From: Chloroflexota bacterium
GTDB lineage: Bacteria; Chloroflexota; Anaerolineae; Aggregatilineales; Phototrophicaceae
DNA length: 54,874 nucleotides
Direction of reading: 5' to 3'
Assembly (NCBI GenBank): GCA_011523545.1
Contig: WTGN01000095.1
Coordinates: 48,092 to 102,965, forward strand
The notes beneath the pieces are model-generated. The model was not told the origin of the DNA. It saw nothing but the letters and a program-made list of their open reading frames with translations, and made no database searches. Shown here piece after piece: positions 34,161-42,345 of the stretch (position 1 is its first letter; each line of letters opens with the position of its first letter). A program made the translations under genes and the position numbers.

Positions 34161-34976
34161 ATGCGAGTCTTGATCATGTGTGATATGGAAGGCGTCAGCG
34201 GCATCGTGAACTGGGATCAGGTTGGGGGCGGCAAGGCGGGCTACGCGGAAGGACGCGAACTCTATACCGCTGAAGTCAATGCGGCGGTGCGCGGGGCGGC
34301 GCGGGCGGGCGCGAGCGAAATCATCGTCATTGATGGCCACAACGCGGGCGGCGATTGGCGCTACAATTCCCTGCTCAAAGACATGCTCGACCCGGCTTGC
34401 GAGTATGTCGCCCACCACACCTGGACGGATTATCGAGTACCGCTGGAACAAGGCGTGGACGCCTGCCTGATGGTCGGTTATCACGCGCGCAACAATACGC
34501 CGGACGGCGTTTTGAACCACACCATCTCATCGGCGCAATGCCGCAATTTGTGGTTCAACGATGAACTCGTCGGCGAGGTCGGCGTGAATGCCGCCTTGTG
34601 CGGGCATTATGGTAGTCCCGTGCTGCTGATCACCGGCGATGTCGCCGTTTGCCGTGAAGCGGCGGCGCTGCTGGGCGATGGGCTGACGACGGTGGCGGTC
34701 AAGCGCGGGCTATCGAAATATTCGGCGCGCCAGATCGCGCCCCGGCGGGCTCGCGAGATGATCGAAGCAGGCGCGTACAAGGCGCTGGCTGATCTGAGCG
34801 CAGTCGCGCCTTATGTACCGGCGCCGCCGGTAACGATCACGGTCGAATTCGGGCATTATGACACGATGATGAATTACAGGCCGCGCGAAGATGTGGAGCT
34901 GGATCAGCCGGCGCAGAAGATGCGCAGCCGCGGCGACAGTTGGCTGGAAGCCTGGGACAAGATCTGGCCTTGGTAG
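34161..34976 (+). CDS. D-aminopeptidase, DppA family (peptidase M55)
   Basis: A 271-residue zinc peptidase, normal length for M55. It removes D-amino acids, such as D-Ala, from short peptides. Metal and catalytic residues are at the same spacing as in B. subtilis DppA: Asp8 and Glu10 (CDMEGVSG), His60 (VIDGHNAGG), His108 (VGYHARN), His120 (LNHT) and Glu139 (VGEVGVNA). GGGAGGG precedes the ATG at 34161. It opens a plus-strand run with a sugar-type ABC importer, an M20 peptidase and a glycoside hydrolase. A role in scavenging cell-wall peptides is possible. Confidence 0.94.
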   Translation: MRVLIMCDMEGVSGIVNWDQVGGGKAGYAEGRELYTAEVNAAVRGAARAGASEIIVIDGHNAGGDWRYNSLLKDMLDPACEYVAHHTWTDYRVPLEQGVDACLMVGYHARNNTPDGVLNHTISSAQCRNLWFNDELVGEVGVNAALCGHYGSPVLLITGDVAVCREAAALLGDGLTTVAVKRGLSKYSARQIAPRRAREMIEAGAYKALADLSAVAPYVPAPPVTITVEFGHYDTMMNYRPREDVELDQPAQKMRSRGDSWLEAWDKIWPW

Positions 34977-35029
34977 CACGCTTGCTATCGCGGGTTGCCG
35001 CTCTCGGCGGGCGTTGCGCAAGATTTTTT

Positions 35030-35069
35030 CACCACAGAGGAATCGAGGAATACTCAGAGGGCACAGAGT
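35030..35069. repeat. CACAGAG-type dispersed repeat
   Basis: CACCACAGAGGAATCGAGGA then ATACTCAGAGGGCACAGAG: about four imperfect units, the longest copy in the window, in the gap before the binding-protein gene at 35251. TTTTTT precedes it. Confidence 0.65.
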
Positions 35070-35250
35070 ATTTTTCCTTGATACCTAGAATACTCTTCAT
35101 CTTTAGGATTGACCACTTCGGCTTATCGACCCATTCAATTTGTGGCGGAATTAGCGCGAGCGGGTAAACTTGAGTGAGGTGCTTGCTGGGCTGAAAAGAG
35201 CATCTATCCGTTTATCCAAGTGTTTACTGTTGAGTGAAAGGAAATTTGCA

Positions 35251-36573
35251 ATGAAAGTCAGATTTGTATTTGCCCTGCTGGTTCTTGCTCTGGCTCTGAC
35301 CAGCGTCAGCGCCGCGTCTAATGAAGCGATCGAAGACTGGGCGGCTGGCATCAAGGAAGCCTACGGCGGCACGACCATCACCGTGGCGGTGGCGTCGCAT
35401 CCCTCGATTGAAGCTTTCAAGACGATGATCCCGCGCTTTGAGGAATTGACCGGCATCACGGTTGTGCTCGACGAGATGGAAGAGGGCCAGCTCGGCCAGC
35501 GCATGCTGCTGGAGGTCTCTGCCGAGTCCGCCAGTTATGACGCGATGATGACGGCCATCGAGTGGAGCCCGCTAGTGGCGTCGAGCGGTTATGCCACGCC
35601 GCTGGAGCCCTGGATTGAATCCGACATCACGCCGGAGTGGTTCAATTACGAAGACATTTTGCAGGCTTACCGCGATATGTTCCTTTGGGAAGATGGCATG
35701 CATTACGGCATCCCCTTTGCGGGCGAGACCGTCTTCATGTTCTACCGCGAGGACTTGTTTGAAGAGCACGGCATTGATGTGCCGGCCACCTATGACGACG
35801 TGATGTCGGCTGCGCAGTATTTCAGCGACAATGTCGATGGGGTGCATGGCATCTCCTACCGCGCCCGCCTGGGCTGGGAATTCACTTATATGTGGTCGAT
35901 ATTCCTGGCGCCCTTCGGCGGTATGATGGTGGATCCGGCGACGGGCGATGTAGCGCTTGACTCGCCGGGAACGGTGGCCTCGCTCGAATACATCCGTGAT
36001 CTGTGGCAGTACGGGCCGGTCGGCGTCGAGTCTTTCTCCTTCCCTGAGGCATGGGACGCCTTCATGCTTGGCCGCGCCGCCATCATGATTGAGGCATCAG
36101 CGGCAGCGCCGGAAGTCGAAAACCCGGACAAATCGCTGGTGGCTGGCATGACGGGTTACAGCCCGCTGCCGGCGGGGCCAGCGGGCGCATTTTCTGGCGT
36201 TTGGGGTTGGTCTTACGCCATGATGGAGGATTCGATGCACAAGGAAGCCACCTGGGCTTTCATCGCCTATTTGACCAGCGAAGGCCTGCAAGCCGATTAC
36301 CTGGCAAATGGCGGCATCGTCTCGCGGGCGTCAGCGCTGGGAGACGCGGAGCTGCAAGCGGCGAATCCATATTACGAGGCGACGCTGTCGACGCTTGAGC
36401 AAGCGGCGGCCCTGGGCGAGCTCGGTTTGAGCGTTGTGCTGCCGACGCCGAAATGGAGCCAGGTCAGCGAGATTATGGGCATCGAAGGGGCGCGAGCCTT
36501 CATCGGTGAAATCAGCGTGGACGAAGCCATCGCCAGCATGCAGGCGCAAGTCTCCGAAGTGTTGGCGGAGTGA
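35251..36573 (+). CDS. Extracellular sugar-binding protein, family 1
   Basis: A 440-residue exported protein; signal peptide MKVRFVFALLVLALALTSVSAAS. The mature part has TTITVAVASHPSIEAFKTMIPRFEELTGITVVLDE, then YDAMMTAIEWSPLVASSGYATPLEPWI and GIPFAGETVFMFYREDLFEEHGIDVPATYDD, classic CUT1 binding-protein features, and a late LTSEGLQADYLANGGIVSRAS. The ATG at 35251 follows GAAAGGA; a frame back to 35170 adds residues before the signal peptide. It is the first gene of a binding protein-permease-permease operon, with a REP pair between it and the first permease. Confidence 0.93.
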   Translation: MKVRFVFALLVLALALTSVSAASNEAIEDWAAGIKEAYGGTTITVAVASHPSIEAFKTMIPRFEELTGITVVLDEMEEGQLGQRMLLEVSAESASYDAMMTAIEWSPLVASSGYATPLEPWIESDITPEWFNYEDILQAYRDMFLWEDGMHYGIPFAGETVFMFYREDLFEEHGIDVPATYDDVMSAAQYFSDNVDGVHGISYRARLGWEFTYMWSIFLAPFGGMMVDPATGDVALDSPGTVASLEYIRDLWQYGPVGVESFSFPEAWDAFMLGRAAIMIEASAAAPEVENPDKSLVAGMTGYSPLPAGPAGAFSGVWGWSYAMMEDSMHKEATWAFIAYLTSEGLQADYLANGGIVSRASALGDAELQAANPYYEATLSTLEQAAALGELGLSVVLPTPKWSQVSEIMGIEGARAFIGEISVDEAIASMQAQVSEVLAE

Positions 36574-36598
36574 TCGGCGCCGCACTTGCCTGGGCAAC

Positions 36599-36667
36599 GG
36601 GTCAGCCACCGGCTGACCCCTACACCAACATGGTGATTTTGTAGGGGCGTTTCGCTGAAGCGCCCGC
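36599..36667. repeat. Two REP-like palindromes between binding protein and permease
   Basis: GGGTCAGCCACCGGCTGACC then CCTACA (36599-36624), and TGTAGGGGCG TTTCGCTGAAG CGCCC (36640-36667), in opposite orientation with their GTAGG ends facing inward. Both stems differ from the common one but remain self-complementary. They fill the 130-bp gap after the binding-protein stop codon. Confidence 0.75.
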
Positions 36668-36703
36668 GATTTTCCCTGATTGACAAAGGGATCTAGGACG
36701 GCA

Positions 36704-37606
36704 ATGACCGTAGACCGTAACGTGTGGGGGCGCCGCCCGGGCTGGCTGGCGCCCGCGCTATTGATTCTGCCCGCTTTCGTTGTGGTATTTGCTATCGCGG
36801 GTTATAGCGCGCTATCACTATTTCAGCTCAGCACGGTCGATTTGACATTCGGCGAGCCCTTCAGCAACGCGGAGGCGGTCGGGCTCGAGAATTACGAGTG
36901 GCTGCTGACGAACCAGCACAGTACATTTTGGGCCACCTTGCGGGTCACGGTCATATATTTGCTCGGCACGCTCGTCCCGGAGTTGCTGATCGGCTTCGCC
37001 ATCGCCCTCCTGCTCAACCGAAAGATGCGCGGCAACTCGTTTTTCACCGCTGTGCTGGTAATACCCATCGTGCTGATGCCGTCAATGGTGGGCCTGATTG
37101 GGCGGCTCTATTTTTCTTATGACGGCTTGGTCAATTACTTTTTCGAAATCCTCACTGGCATTCGCCACAATTGGTACGGCAAGGATTTAGCGCTTCTGGC
37201 CGTCATCCTGGTGGATATTTGGGAATGGTCGCCCTTTTTCATCCTCATTCTCCTGGCGGGCTTGCAGACTTTGCCGGTCGAGCCATTTGAGGCGGCGCGG
37301 GTTGATGGCGCTTCCCGCTGGCAGTCCTTCACCTTGATCACGCTTCCGCTCATGCTGCCCTTGATCCTGACCACCCTGATTCTGCGCTTCATGGATGTCT
37401 TGCGCCTATTCGATGTGATATTCGTCATGTTCGCCGGCGGCCCCGGCACGGCGACGACGACGCTTCCGCTTTATGTTTATCGCAGTACCTTGGTTCTGCG
37501 CGATGTGGGGCGCGGCTCGGCGGCGAGCATTATGCTCATCATCATCATCGTGTCGCTCACCGTCATCTTGATCAAGGTGCGCGAGCGCATCAAGTTCGAG
37601 GCCTAG
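36704..37606 (+). CDS. Sugar ABC transporter permease, MalF type
   Basis: A 300-residue inner-membrane CUT1 permease: WLAPALLILPAFVVVFAIAGYSALSLFQLS as helix 1 and the following loop, and the EAA loop EAARVDGASRWQSFTLITLP. The ATG at 36704 follows AGGACGG; a frame from 36680 adds eight residues. It is followed after 4 bp by the MalG-type partner. The importer's ATPase is not encoded here. Confidence 0.94.
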   Translation: MTVDRNVWGRRPGWLAPALLILPAFVVVFAIAGYSALSLFQLSTVDLTFGEPFSNAEAVGLENYEWLLTNQHSTFWATLRVTVIYLLGTLVPELLIGFAIALLLNRKMRGNSFFTAVLVIPIVLMPSMVGLIGRLYFSYDGLVNYFFEILTGIRHNWYGKDLALLAVILVDIWEWSPFFILILLAGLQTLPVEPFEAARVDGASRWQSFTLITLPLMLPLILTTLILRFMDVLRLFDVIFVMFAGGPGTATTTLPLYVYRSTLVLRDVGRGSAASIMLIIIIVSLTVILIKVRERIKFEA

Positions 37607-37610
37607 CGCG

Positions 37611-38447
37611 ATGAAGCCGAATTGGCGATCCCTCACTGGCTCCCGCCTATTGGATGTCTTGACGCTATTTGTGGTCTTCGCCTTTTTGTTTCCCTATCTT
37701 TTCATGGTCAGCTCGGCCTTCAAGTCGCGGCTGGAGACATTCGCTTATCCGCCTGTTTTCCTGAATTTCACGCCGACGCTGGAGCACTTCGACAACATCT
37801 TCAGCGATATGAATATTCTCTTCTACATGAAGAACAGCACCATCATCGCGGTTTGCAGCACGTTGCTCACCATCCTTATTGCGATACCGGCCACCTACAG
37901 CTTCGCCCGCTATCGTTTTCGCTACAAAGAAGGCGTCGCCTATGGTTTCCTCTTTTTGCAGATGGTGCCGGGCATATCCATCGTCTTCGCGTTATTTTTC
38001 ATCGCGCGCTCACTGGATTTATTTGATACGCACATTTTCCTGATCATTGTATATCTGCTGTGGAATATTCCTTACGCCATCTGGATGATGCGCGGCTTCG
38101 TGGAGGGCATACCGGTCGAATTGGAAGAATCGGCCATGGTTGACGGCGCCTCGCGCTTCAAAGCCTTCCGCTTGATCACGCTGCCGCTGATGGCCGGGGG
38201 CGTCGCGGCGACCGCCATTCTGATTTTCATTGGCGTCTGGAACGAATTCAGCCTGGCTTTCTTTTTGACGTCGACCAATGCGCGCACGATGCCGACCACG
38301 ATCGCTTTCTTCATGACCCACTCCGGCATCAAATGGGGCCCGATGTTCGCGACCGCCACCATCGGCACGCTGCCCGTGGTGGTTTTCGCGCTGTTGGTGC
38401 GCCGCTATTTCATCTCGGCGCTTACATTCGGCGCGGTGAAAGGATGA
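37611..38447 (+). CDS. Sugar ABC transporter permease, MalG type
   Basis: A 278-residue inner-membrane protein with six hydrophobic segments, YLFMVSSAFKSRLETFAYPP after helix 1, PATYSFARYRFRYKEG and the EAA loop ESAMVDGASRFKAFRLITLP. It starts 4 bp after its MalF-type partner, so translation is probably coupled. Residue pattern and size are typical of CUT1 permeases; the sugar is unknown. Confidence 0.94.
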   Translation: MKPNWRSLTGSRLLDVLTLFVVFAFLFPYLFMVSSAFKSRLETFAYPPVFLNFTPTLEHFDNIFSDMNILFYMKNSTIIAVCSTLLTILIAIPATYSFARYRFRYKEGVAYGFLFLQMVPGISIVFALFFIARSLDLFDTHIFLIIVYLLWNIPYAIWMMRGFVEGIPVELEESAMVDGASRFKAFRLITLPLMAGGVAATAILIFIGVWNEFSLAFFLTSTNARTMPTTIAFFMTHSGIKWGPMFATATIGTLPVVVFALLVRRYFISALTFGAVKG

Positions 38448-38454
38448 TATTTTG

Positions 38455-38472
38455 ACCACAGAGGACTCAGAA
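38455..38472. repeat. CACAGAG-type dispersed repeat
   Basis: ACCACAGAGGACTCAGAA, eight bases after the MalG-type stop codon; its TTTTGACCACAGAGG context matches the copy at 35030. Confidence 0.6.
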
Positions 38473-38513
38473 GTATATGCCAGCGAGTCGCACGACAAAT
38501 TGCGCCTTCAATC

Positions 38514-38612
38514 TACCCCCCTCAGTCCCCCCATAGCAATGGGGGGAAGCTAGCAGTAGCGCGCCGAACTCCTCCTCCCTAATGCTTTGGGGAGGGGGCC
38601 TGGGGGTGGGGT
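38514..38612. mobile_element. Composite C-rich/G-rich MITE-like element, about 99 bp
   Basis: Begins TACCCCCCTCAGTCCCCCC, a hairpin with ATGGGGGGAAGC, and ends AATGCTTTGGGGAGGGGG, CTGGGGGTGGGG. The ends are complementary (ACCCCC / GGGGGT). It has the same plan as the element at 19029-19197, shorter and diverged. Confidence 0.55.
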
Positions 38613-38640
38613 TTGCGTCCCGCCCCCGCAAATGAGAAAT

Positions 38641-38667
38641 TGTAGGGGCGACTCGGTGAGTCGCCCG
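38641..38667. repeat. REP-like palindrome abutting a ribosome site
   Basis: TGTAGGGGCGACTCGGTGAG then TCGCCCG. The GGAGG ribosome site of the M20 peptidase gene follows directly, so the hairpin might influence its translation. Confidence 0.8.
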
Positions 38668-38679
38668 CCGGAGGGCCCT

Positions 38680-39942
38680 ATGCTCTATGACCAGATTGAC
38701 CAAGCAATCGAAAAGCACCGCGACCATGCCCTGGCTTTGCTGCAGGAGTTGGTGCGCATCCCGTCGCTTGAAGGGGCGGAGAAGCCCTGCATCGACGTGC
38801 TTGAGCGGGAACTGCGGGCGCTGGGGCTGGATGTCGATCGCTGGACAGCCGATGACGATGAGTTGGCGGCGCATCCGGCGTATGTGCCCACCGGCTGGTC
38901 TTATGCGGAGCGCCCCAATGTGGTGGGCATCTACCGCGGGGCCGGCGGCGGCAAATCGCTGAAGCTGAACGGCCATGTCGATGTCGTACCCATCGGGCCG
39001 CCGGAGTTATGGCAGCATGGGCCCTGGAGCGGGGAATTCGTCGATGGCAGGGTCTATGGCCGCGGCAGCGCCGATATGAAGGGCGGCGTCGTCAGCAACG
39101 TGCTGACCGCGCTTGTGTTAAAGACGGCGGGCATACGGCTGGCGGGCGATCTGATCATCGACTGCGTCGTCGATGAAGAAGCCGGCGGCAATGGCACGCT
39201 GGCGACGGTCTTGCGCGGCCATAACACGGACGCCTGCATCTTCACGGAGCCGACGGGCATGGACCGGCTGTCCGTCTCCAACCGCGGCGCGCAATTCTTC
39301 CGCATCACCGTACCCGGCGAGGAGGGCGGCGTCGAATACAAGCATCAACTCACCAACCCGATCACAAAGGCTTTTGAGGTCTTCCATGCCGTCGAGGCCT
39401 ATTCCATCATGCGCGAGTCGGTCGTGTCTCACCCGCTGTATGACGACGCCTACGACACCAAGGTGCCGACCGGCATCTGCAAGATACAGGCGGGCGAATG
39501 GCCCTCGACTGTCGCCTCGCAAGCGCTGCTGGAAGGCACCATCGAATGCCTGCCGGGCGAGGACATCCACGCGGTCAAAGCTGATTTCAAACAGTATATT
39601 TTGGAGTGGTCGGCCAAGGACAGTTGGTTCCGCGAGCATCCGCTTCAGATCGAATGGTTCGGCCTCTGGTTCGACGCGGCCGAGATCGACCCGAATCATG
39701 CCATGGTGCATAGCTTGAAGCGGGCCGCCGAGTCGGTCACTGGCCGCGAAGTGCAGGTGGATGGCGCCGGCGGCTGCGACCTGCGATTGCCGGTCTTGTA
39801 TGGGGATACGCCGTCGGTGCTATTCGGGCCGTCGGGGGCGATGATCCACAGCACGGACGAATACATCGAATTCGAGCAGGTCATCGATTGCGCCCGCGTC
39901 CTGGCGCGCATGGCCGTCGACTGGTGCGGCGTGGCGTCCTAG
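38680..39942 (+). CDS. Peptidase M20 family (ArgE/DapE-like deacylase)
   Basis: A 420-residue cytoplasmic di-zinc amidohydrolase. Metal and catalytic residues are visible: LNGHVDVVP (His ligand and Asp), GRGSADMKGG (bridging Asp), DEEAGGNGT (catalytic Glu and ligand Glu), EPTG, and the C-terminal MIHSTDEYIE (His ligand). Relatives deacetylate ornithine, desuccinylate diaminopimelate or split dipeptides; the substrate is not fixed. The ATG at 38680 has GGAGG 5 bp upstream; a frame from 38587 runs into the repeat elements. It lies between the third sugar importer and a glycoside hydrolase on the same strand. Confidence 0.92.
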   Translation: MLYDQIDQAIEKHRDHALALLQELVRIPSLEGAEKPCIDVLERELRALGLDVDRWTADDDELAAHPAYVPTGWSYAERPNVVGIYRGAGGGKSLKLNGHVDVVPIGPPELWQHGPWSGEFVDGRVYGRGSADMKGGVVSNVLTALVLKTAGIRLAGDLIIDCVVDEEAGGNGTLATVLRGHNTDACIFTEPTGMDRLSVSNRGAQFFRITVPGEEGGVEYKHQLTNPITKAFEVFHAVEAYSIMRESVVSHPLYDDAYDTKVPTGICKIQAGEWPSTVASQALLEGTIECLPGEDIHAVKADFKQYILEWSAKDSWFREHPLQIEWFGLWFDAAEIDPNHAMVHSLKRAAESVTGREVQVDGAGGCDLRLPVLYGDTPSVLFGPSGAMIHSTDEYIEFEQVIDCARVLARMAVDWCGVAS

Positions 39943-39955
39943 CTCGCGACAACGT

Positions 39956-40073
39956 TGTAGGGGCGACTCGCTGAGTCGTCCACTAATCAGCGCCAACGTA
40001 TGTAGGGGCGAGGCGGTGACTCGCCCTCCCATACATCGACAACGAATGTAGGGGCGAGCCATTGGGTCGCCCG
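39956..40073. repeat. Three REP-like palindromes in tandem
   Basis: Copies at 39956-39981, 40001-40027 and 40047-40073, all reading GTAGGGGCGA on the plus strand and each preceded by CAACGT or CAACGA plus A/T. Stems differ (ACTCGCTGAGT, GGCGGTGACT, GCCATTGGGT), the last two imperfect. They fill the gap between the M20 and glycoside hydrolase genes. Confidence 0.8.
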
Positions 40074-40107
40074 CATGATCCGGGATAACCCGAAAGGCAA
40101 CAGAATC

Positions 40108-42249
40108 ATGACAAATTGGTGGGACGAACCGATGCGGGCGGTCACGCTGGAATTCCCGGCGGCGGATGTGGCGACGATCGATGTCAAGGGCATCGTCGAT
40201 GAATGTCACCGCGGGGAGGCGAACACGCTGAATGTCTTTTCGACCGGTTATTATCCGGGCGGGACCGCCTTCTATCAGAGCAAGATCGCCCCGCATTATC
40301 CCGGTTTGGGCGAGCGCGACTTGCTGGCCGAAGCGATCGACGCCGCCCATGCCAACGGTCAAAGGGTCGTCGCTTATTTGGCGTCCATCTGGGGAAATCG
40401 CGATCTATATTTCGCCCATCCGGACTGGGCGCAGCGAAAGGCGGATGGGCGCGTCACCACCTGGGACGATCATTACAACTCGGTGGCTATGGATCCGCTC
40501 AGCCCTTATCGCGAGTATTTCGCGTCGATTGTGAAAGAGATCGCCGACAATTACGCTGTCGACGGCTTCTATTTTGACGAGCCGAGCTTCCAGAGCTGGT
40601 CGGCAAGCCAAGCCTGCCGCCGCGCCTTTGAGGCCGAGTGCGGGCAGCCCTTGCCGACGGAAGAGCGCTGGGATGACCCCGTTTTTCAGAAGTTTGTGGC
40701 TTGGCGCTTCGATCAGATCGCTGCCTGGCGCCGGTCGCTTTACGAAGTCGCGAAGAGTGAAAAGCGCTGCGTCTATTTTCAGGGCGCTTTTCCGCTGGCG
40801 TCATTGAGTGGCGACCGTTATCGCTTGTCGGGCTCGCCGCCGCTTTTTTCCTGGTATCACGAGCGCTTTGGCGTCGCCTGGCATGTGCCGATGGCGCACG
40901 GCGATGACCTGGCGCGCACGGCCGAAACCGCCGACATCGTGCACATGGAGCTCTACCGCGCCAGCGTGCGCGAGCCGCTCTGGTGGTACGGCGTCGCCCT
41001 GCGTTACGTGCAGTCCATCGCCCGCGGCAAGCAGATCCTCGTTCTGAGCATGATGGCGCAGTCGCCCTTTGATCTGTATGGCCTGGGCGAAACCGAGCTG
41101 CGCCTGTCGACGGCGGAATTGCTAGCGAACAGCGCGTCGCCGCTATTCGCGCGCTATTATCCCGACCGGGTGGATCGGGCCGCTTGGGATAATGTCTATG
41201 CCCGTTTTGCAGAAGCCAGGTCCATCGCCCCCTACCTGGGCAATCGGGTCAGCATCCCGTACGTCGCCCTGCTCTATTCGGGTACGACCGAAGATCGCTT
41301 CGAAAATCGCGAGAATAGTCCGTCGCATCGGGGCGAGCTCAAGGGCTTCGCCAAAGCGCTGCTGCAAGAAAAGATACTCTTTGATGTCATCAGCGAGGCG
41401 GACTTGCTGGCCGGCATCGATCAGTATCGGACCTTGATACTGCCGAATGCCAGCTGCCTGTCGGCCGCAGGCAAGGCGGCGGTGCGCGCCTTTGCGGCGT
41501 CTGGCGGCGGCGTCATCGGCTCATACGAGGCCGGCTTGTACGATACGACCGGCCTTCGCGCCGAAGCTGATGATTTTGCCGCGCTATTCGGCGTTCAATA
41601 CAGCGGCGACATGCTGCCCTTCGAGCTGGACATTTACATGCGGGTTGAGGAATCCCACGCGCTGCCGACGGCGATAGCGGCGAACAAGCGCATACCCACC
41701 GTCGGCATGCAAGTCGGCGTAGAGGCGGGCGCCGCCAAGCCAGTCGCGCATATTCACGGCGCCTCGGAGGTGCATTATGGTCCGCTGAGCGATGAGCTGG
41801 GGCCGCCGGTCGTGCTCACTCATGAAGTGGAGGGCGGACGGCGGGTCTTGTTCACGACGCCAATTGGCGTGCGCTATCTCGAATTCGGCATCCGCGACTT
41901 CCGCCGTTTGATCGCCGACGCGGCTGCCTGGACAGCGGGGGAGCGGCCGCCGATACGCGTCAGCAATGCCGGCGACACCCTCGCCCTGACCGCCTTTACG
42001 CAAGGCGAGCGGACGCTGATACATCTGGTCAACAGCATTCGCGACGAGATCCGCCAGCCGATCAACGAGACGATACCCAGCTTCAATGTGGAGCTTGAAG
42101 TCGATCTCGCTGGTCCGGCGACATCGGTATCGGCATTTGGAGACGAGACGGAGGTGGATTGGGAGGTCGATGGCGCGAGCGCGCGGGTCACAATCGCGGA
42201 AGTGCGCTATCATGTCTTGCTGGTGATTGAGTACGCAGTGCCCAACTAG
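40108..42249 (+). CDS. Glycoside hydrolase-like protein (GHL6 / GH42-like with amidotransferase-like domain)
   Basis: A 713-residue cytoplasmic protein. The N-terminal half looks like a TIM barrel of the hypothetical glycosyl hydrolase 6 group: ANTLNVFSTGYYPGGTAFYQS, GQRVVAYLASIWGNRD, HPDWAQRKADGR, YAVDGFYFDEPSF (probable active-site strand end) and YFQGAFPL. About residues 380-560 resemble the amidotransferase-like trimerisation domain of beta-galactosidases (VALLYSGTTEDRF, YRTLILPNASCLSAAGKAAVRAFAASGGGVIGSYEAG). The C-terminus is beta-rich (LIHLVNSIRDEIRQP). No signal peptide. ATG 40108 follows AAAGG; ATG 40075 lies against a REP palindrome. It likely acts on a sugar chain, but no activity can be assigned. 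Confidence 0.82.
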   Translation: MTNWWDEPMRAVTLEFPAADVATIDVKGIVDECHRGEANTLNVFSTGYYPGGTAFYQSKIAPHYPGLGERDLLAEAIDAAHANGQRVVAYLASIWGNRDLYFAHPDWAQRKADGRVTTWDDHYNSVAMDPLSPYREYFASIVKEIADNYAVDGFYFDEPSFQSWSASQACRRAFEAECGQPLPTEERWDDPVFQKFVAWRFDQIAAWRRSLYEVAKSEKRCVYFQGAFPLASLSGDRYRLSGSPPLFSWYHERFGVAWHVPMAHGDDLARTAETADIVHMELYRASVREPLWWYGVALRYVQSIARGKQILVLSMMAQSPFDLYGLGETELRLSTAELLANSASPLFARYYPDRVDRAAWDNVYARFAEARSIAPYLGNRVSIPYVALLYSGTTEDRFENRENSPSHRGELKGFAKALLQEKILFDVISEADLLAGIDQYRTLILPNASCLSAAGKAAVRAFAASGGGVIGSYEAGLYDTTGLRAEADDFAALFGVQYSGDMLPFELDIYMRVEESHALPTAIAANKRIPTVGMQVGVEAGAAKPVAHIHGASEVHYGPLSDELGPPVVLTHEVEGGRRVLFTTPIGVRYLEFGIRDFRRLIADAAAWTAGERPPIRVSNAGDTLALTAFTQGERTLIHLVNSIRDEIRQPINETIPSFNVELEVDLAGPATSVSAFGDETEVDWEVDGASARVTIAEVRYHVLLVIEYAVPN

Positions 42250-42252
42250 AAA

Positions 42253-42302
42253 TGCAGGGGCGACCGGCGGGCAGTGTCTAAGCGCCCTATCAAGTCGCCC
42301 CC
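42253..42302. repeat. Decayed inverted REP-like pair
   Basis: GCAGGGGCGACCGGCGGGC, a short centre, then GGCGCTTAGACA read in reverse and TCAAGTCGCCCCC. The ends GGGGCGAC and GTCGCCCC are inverted repeats, consistent with an eroded copy of the 75-bp element. Confidence 0.45.
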
Positions 42303-42345
42303 AATGTATCGTCTATGTTGCATCAGCAATCGAAGCGCGCTTGTC

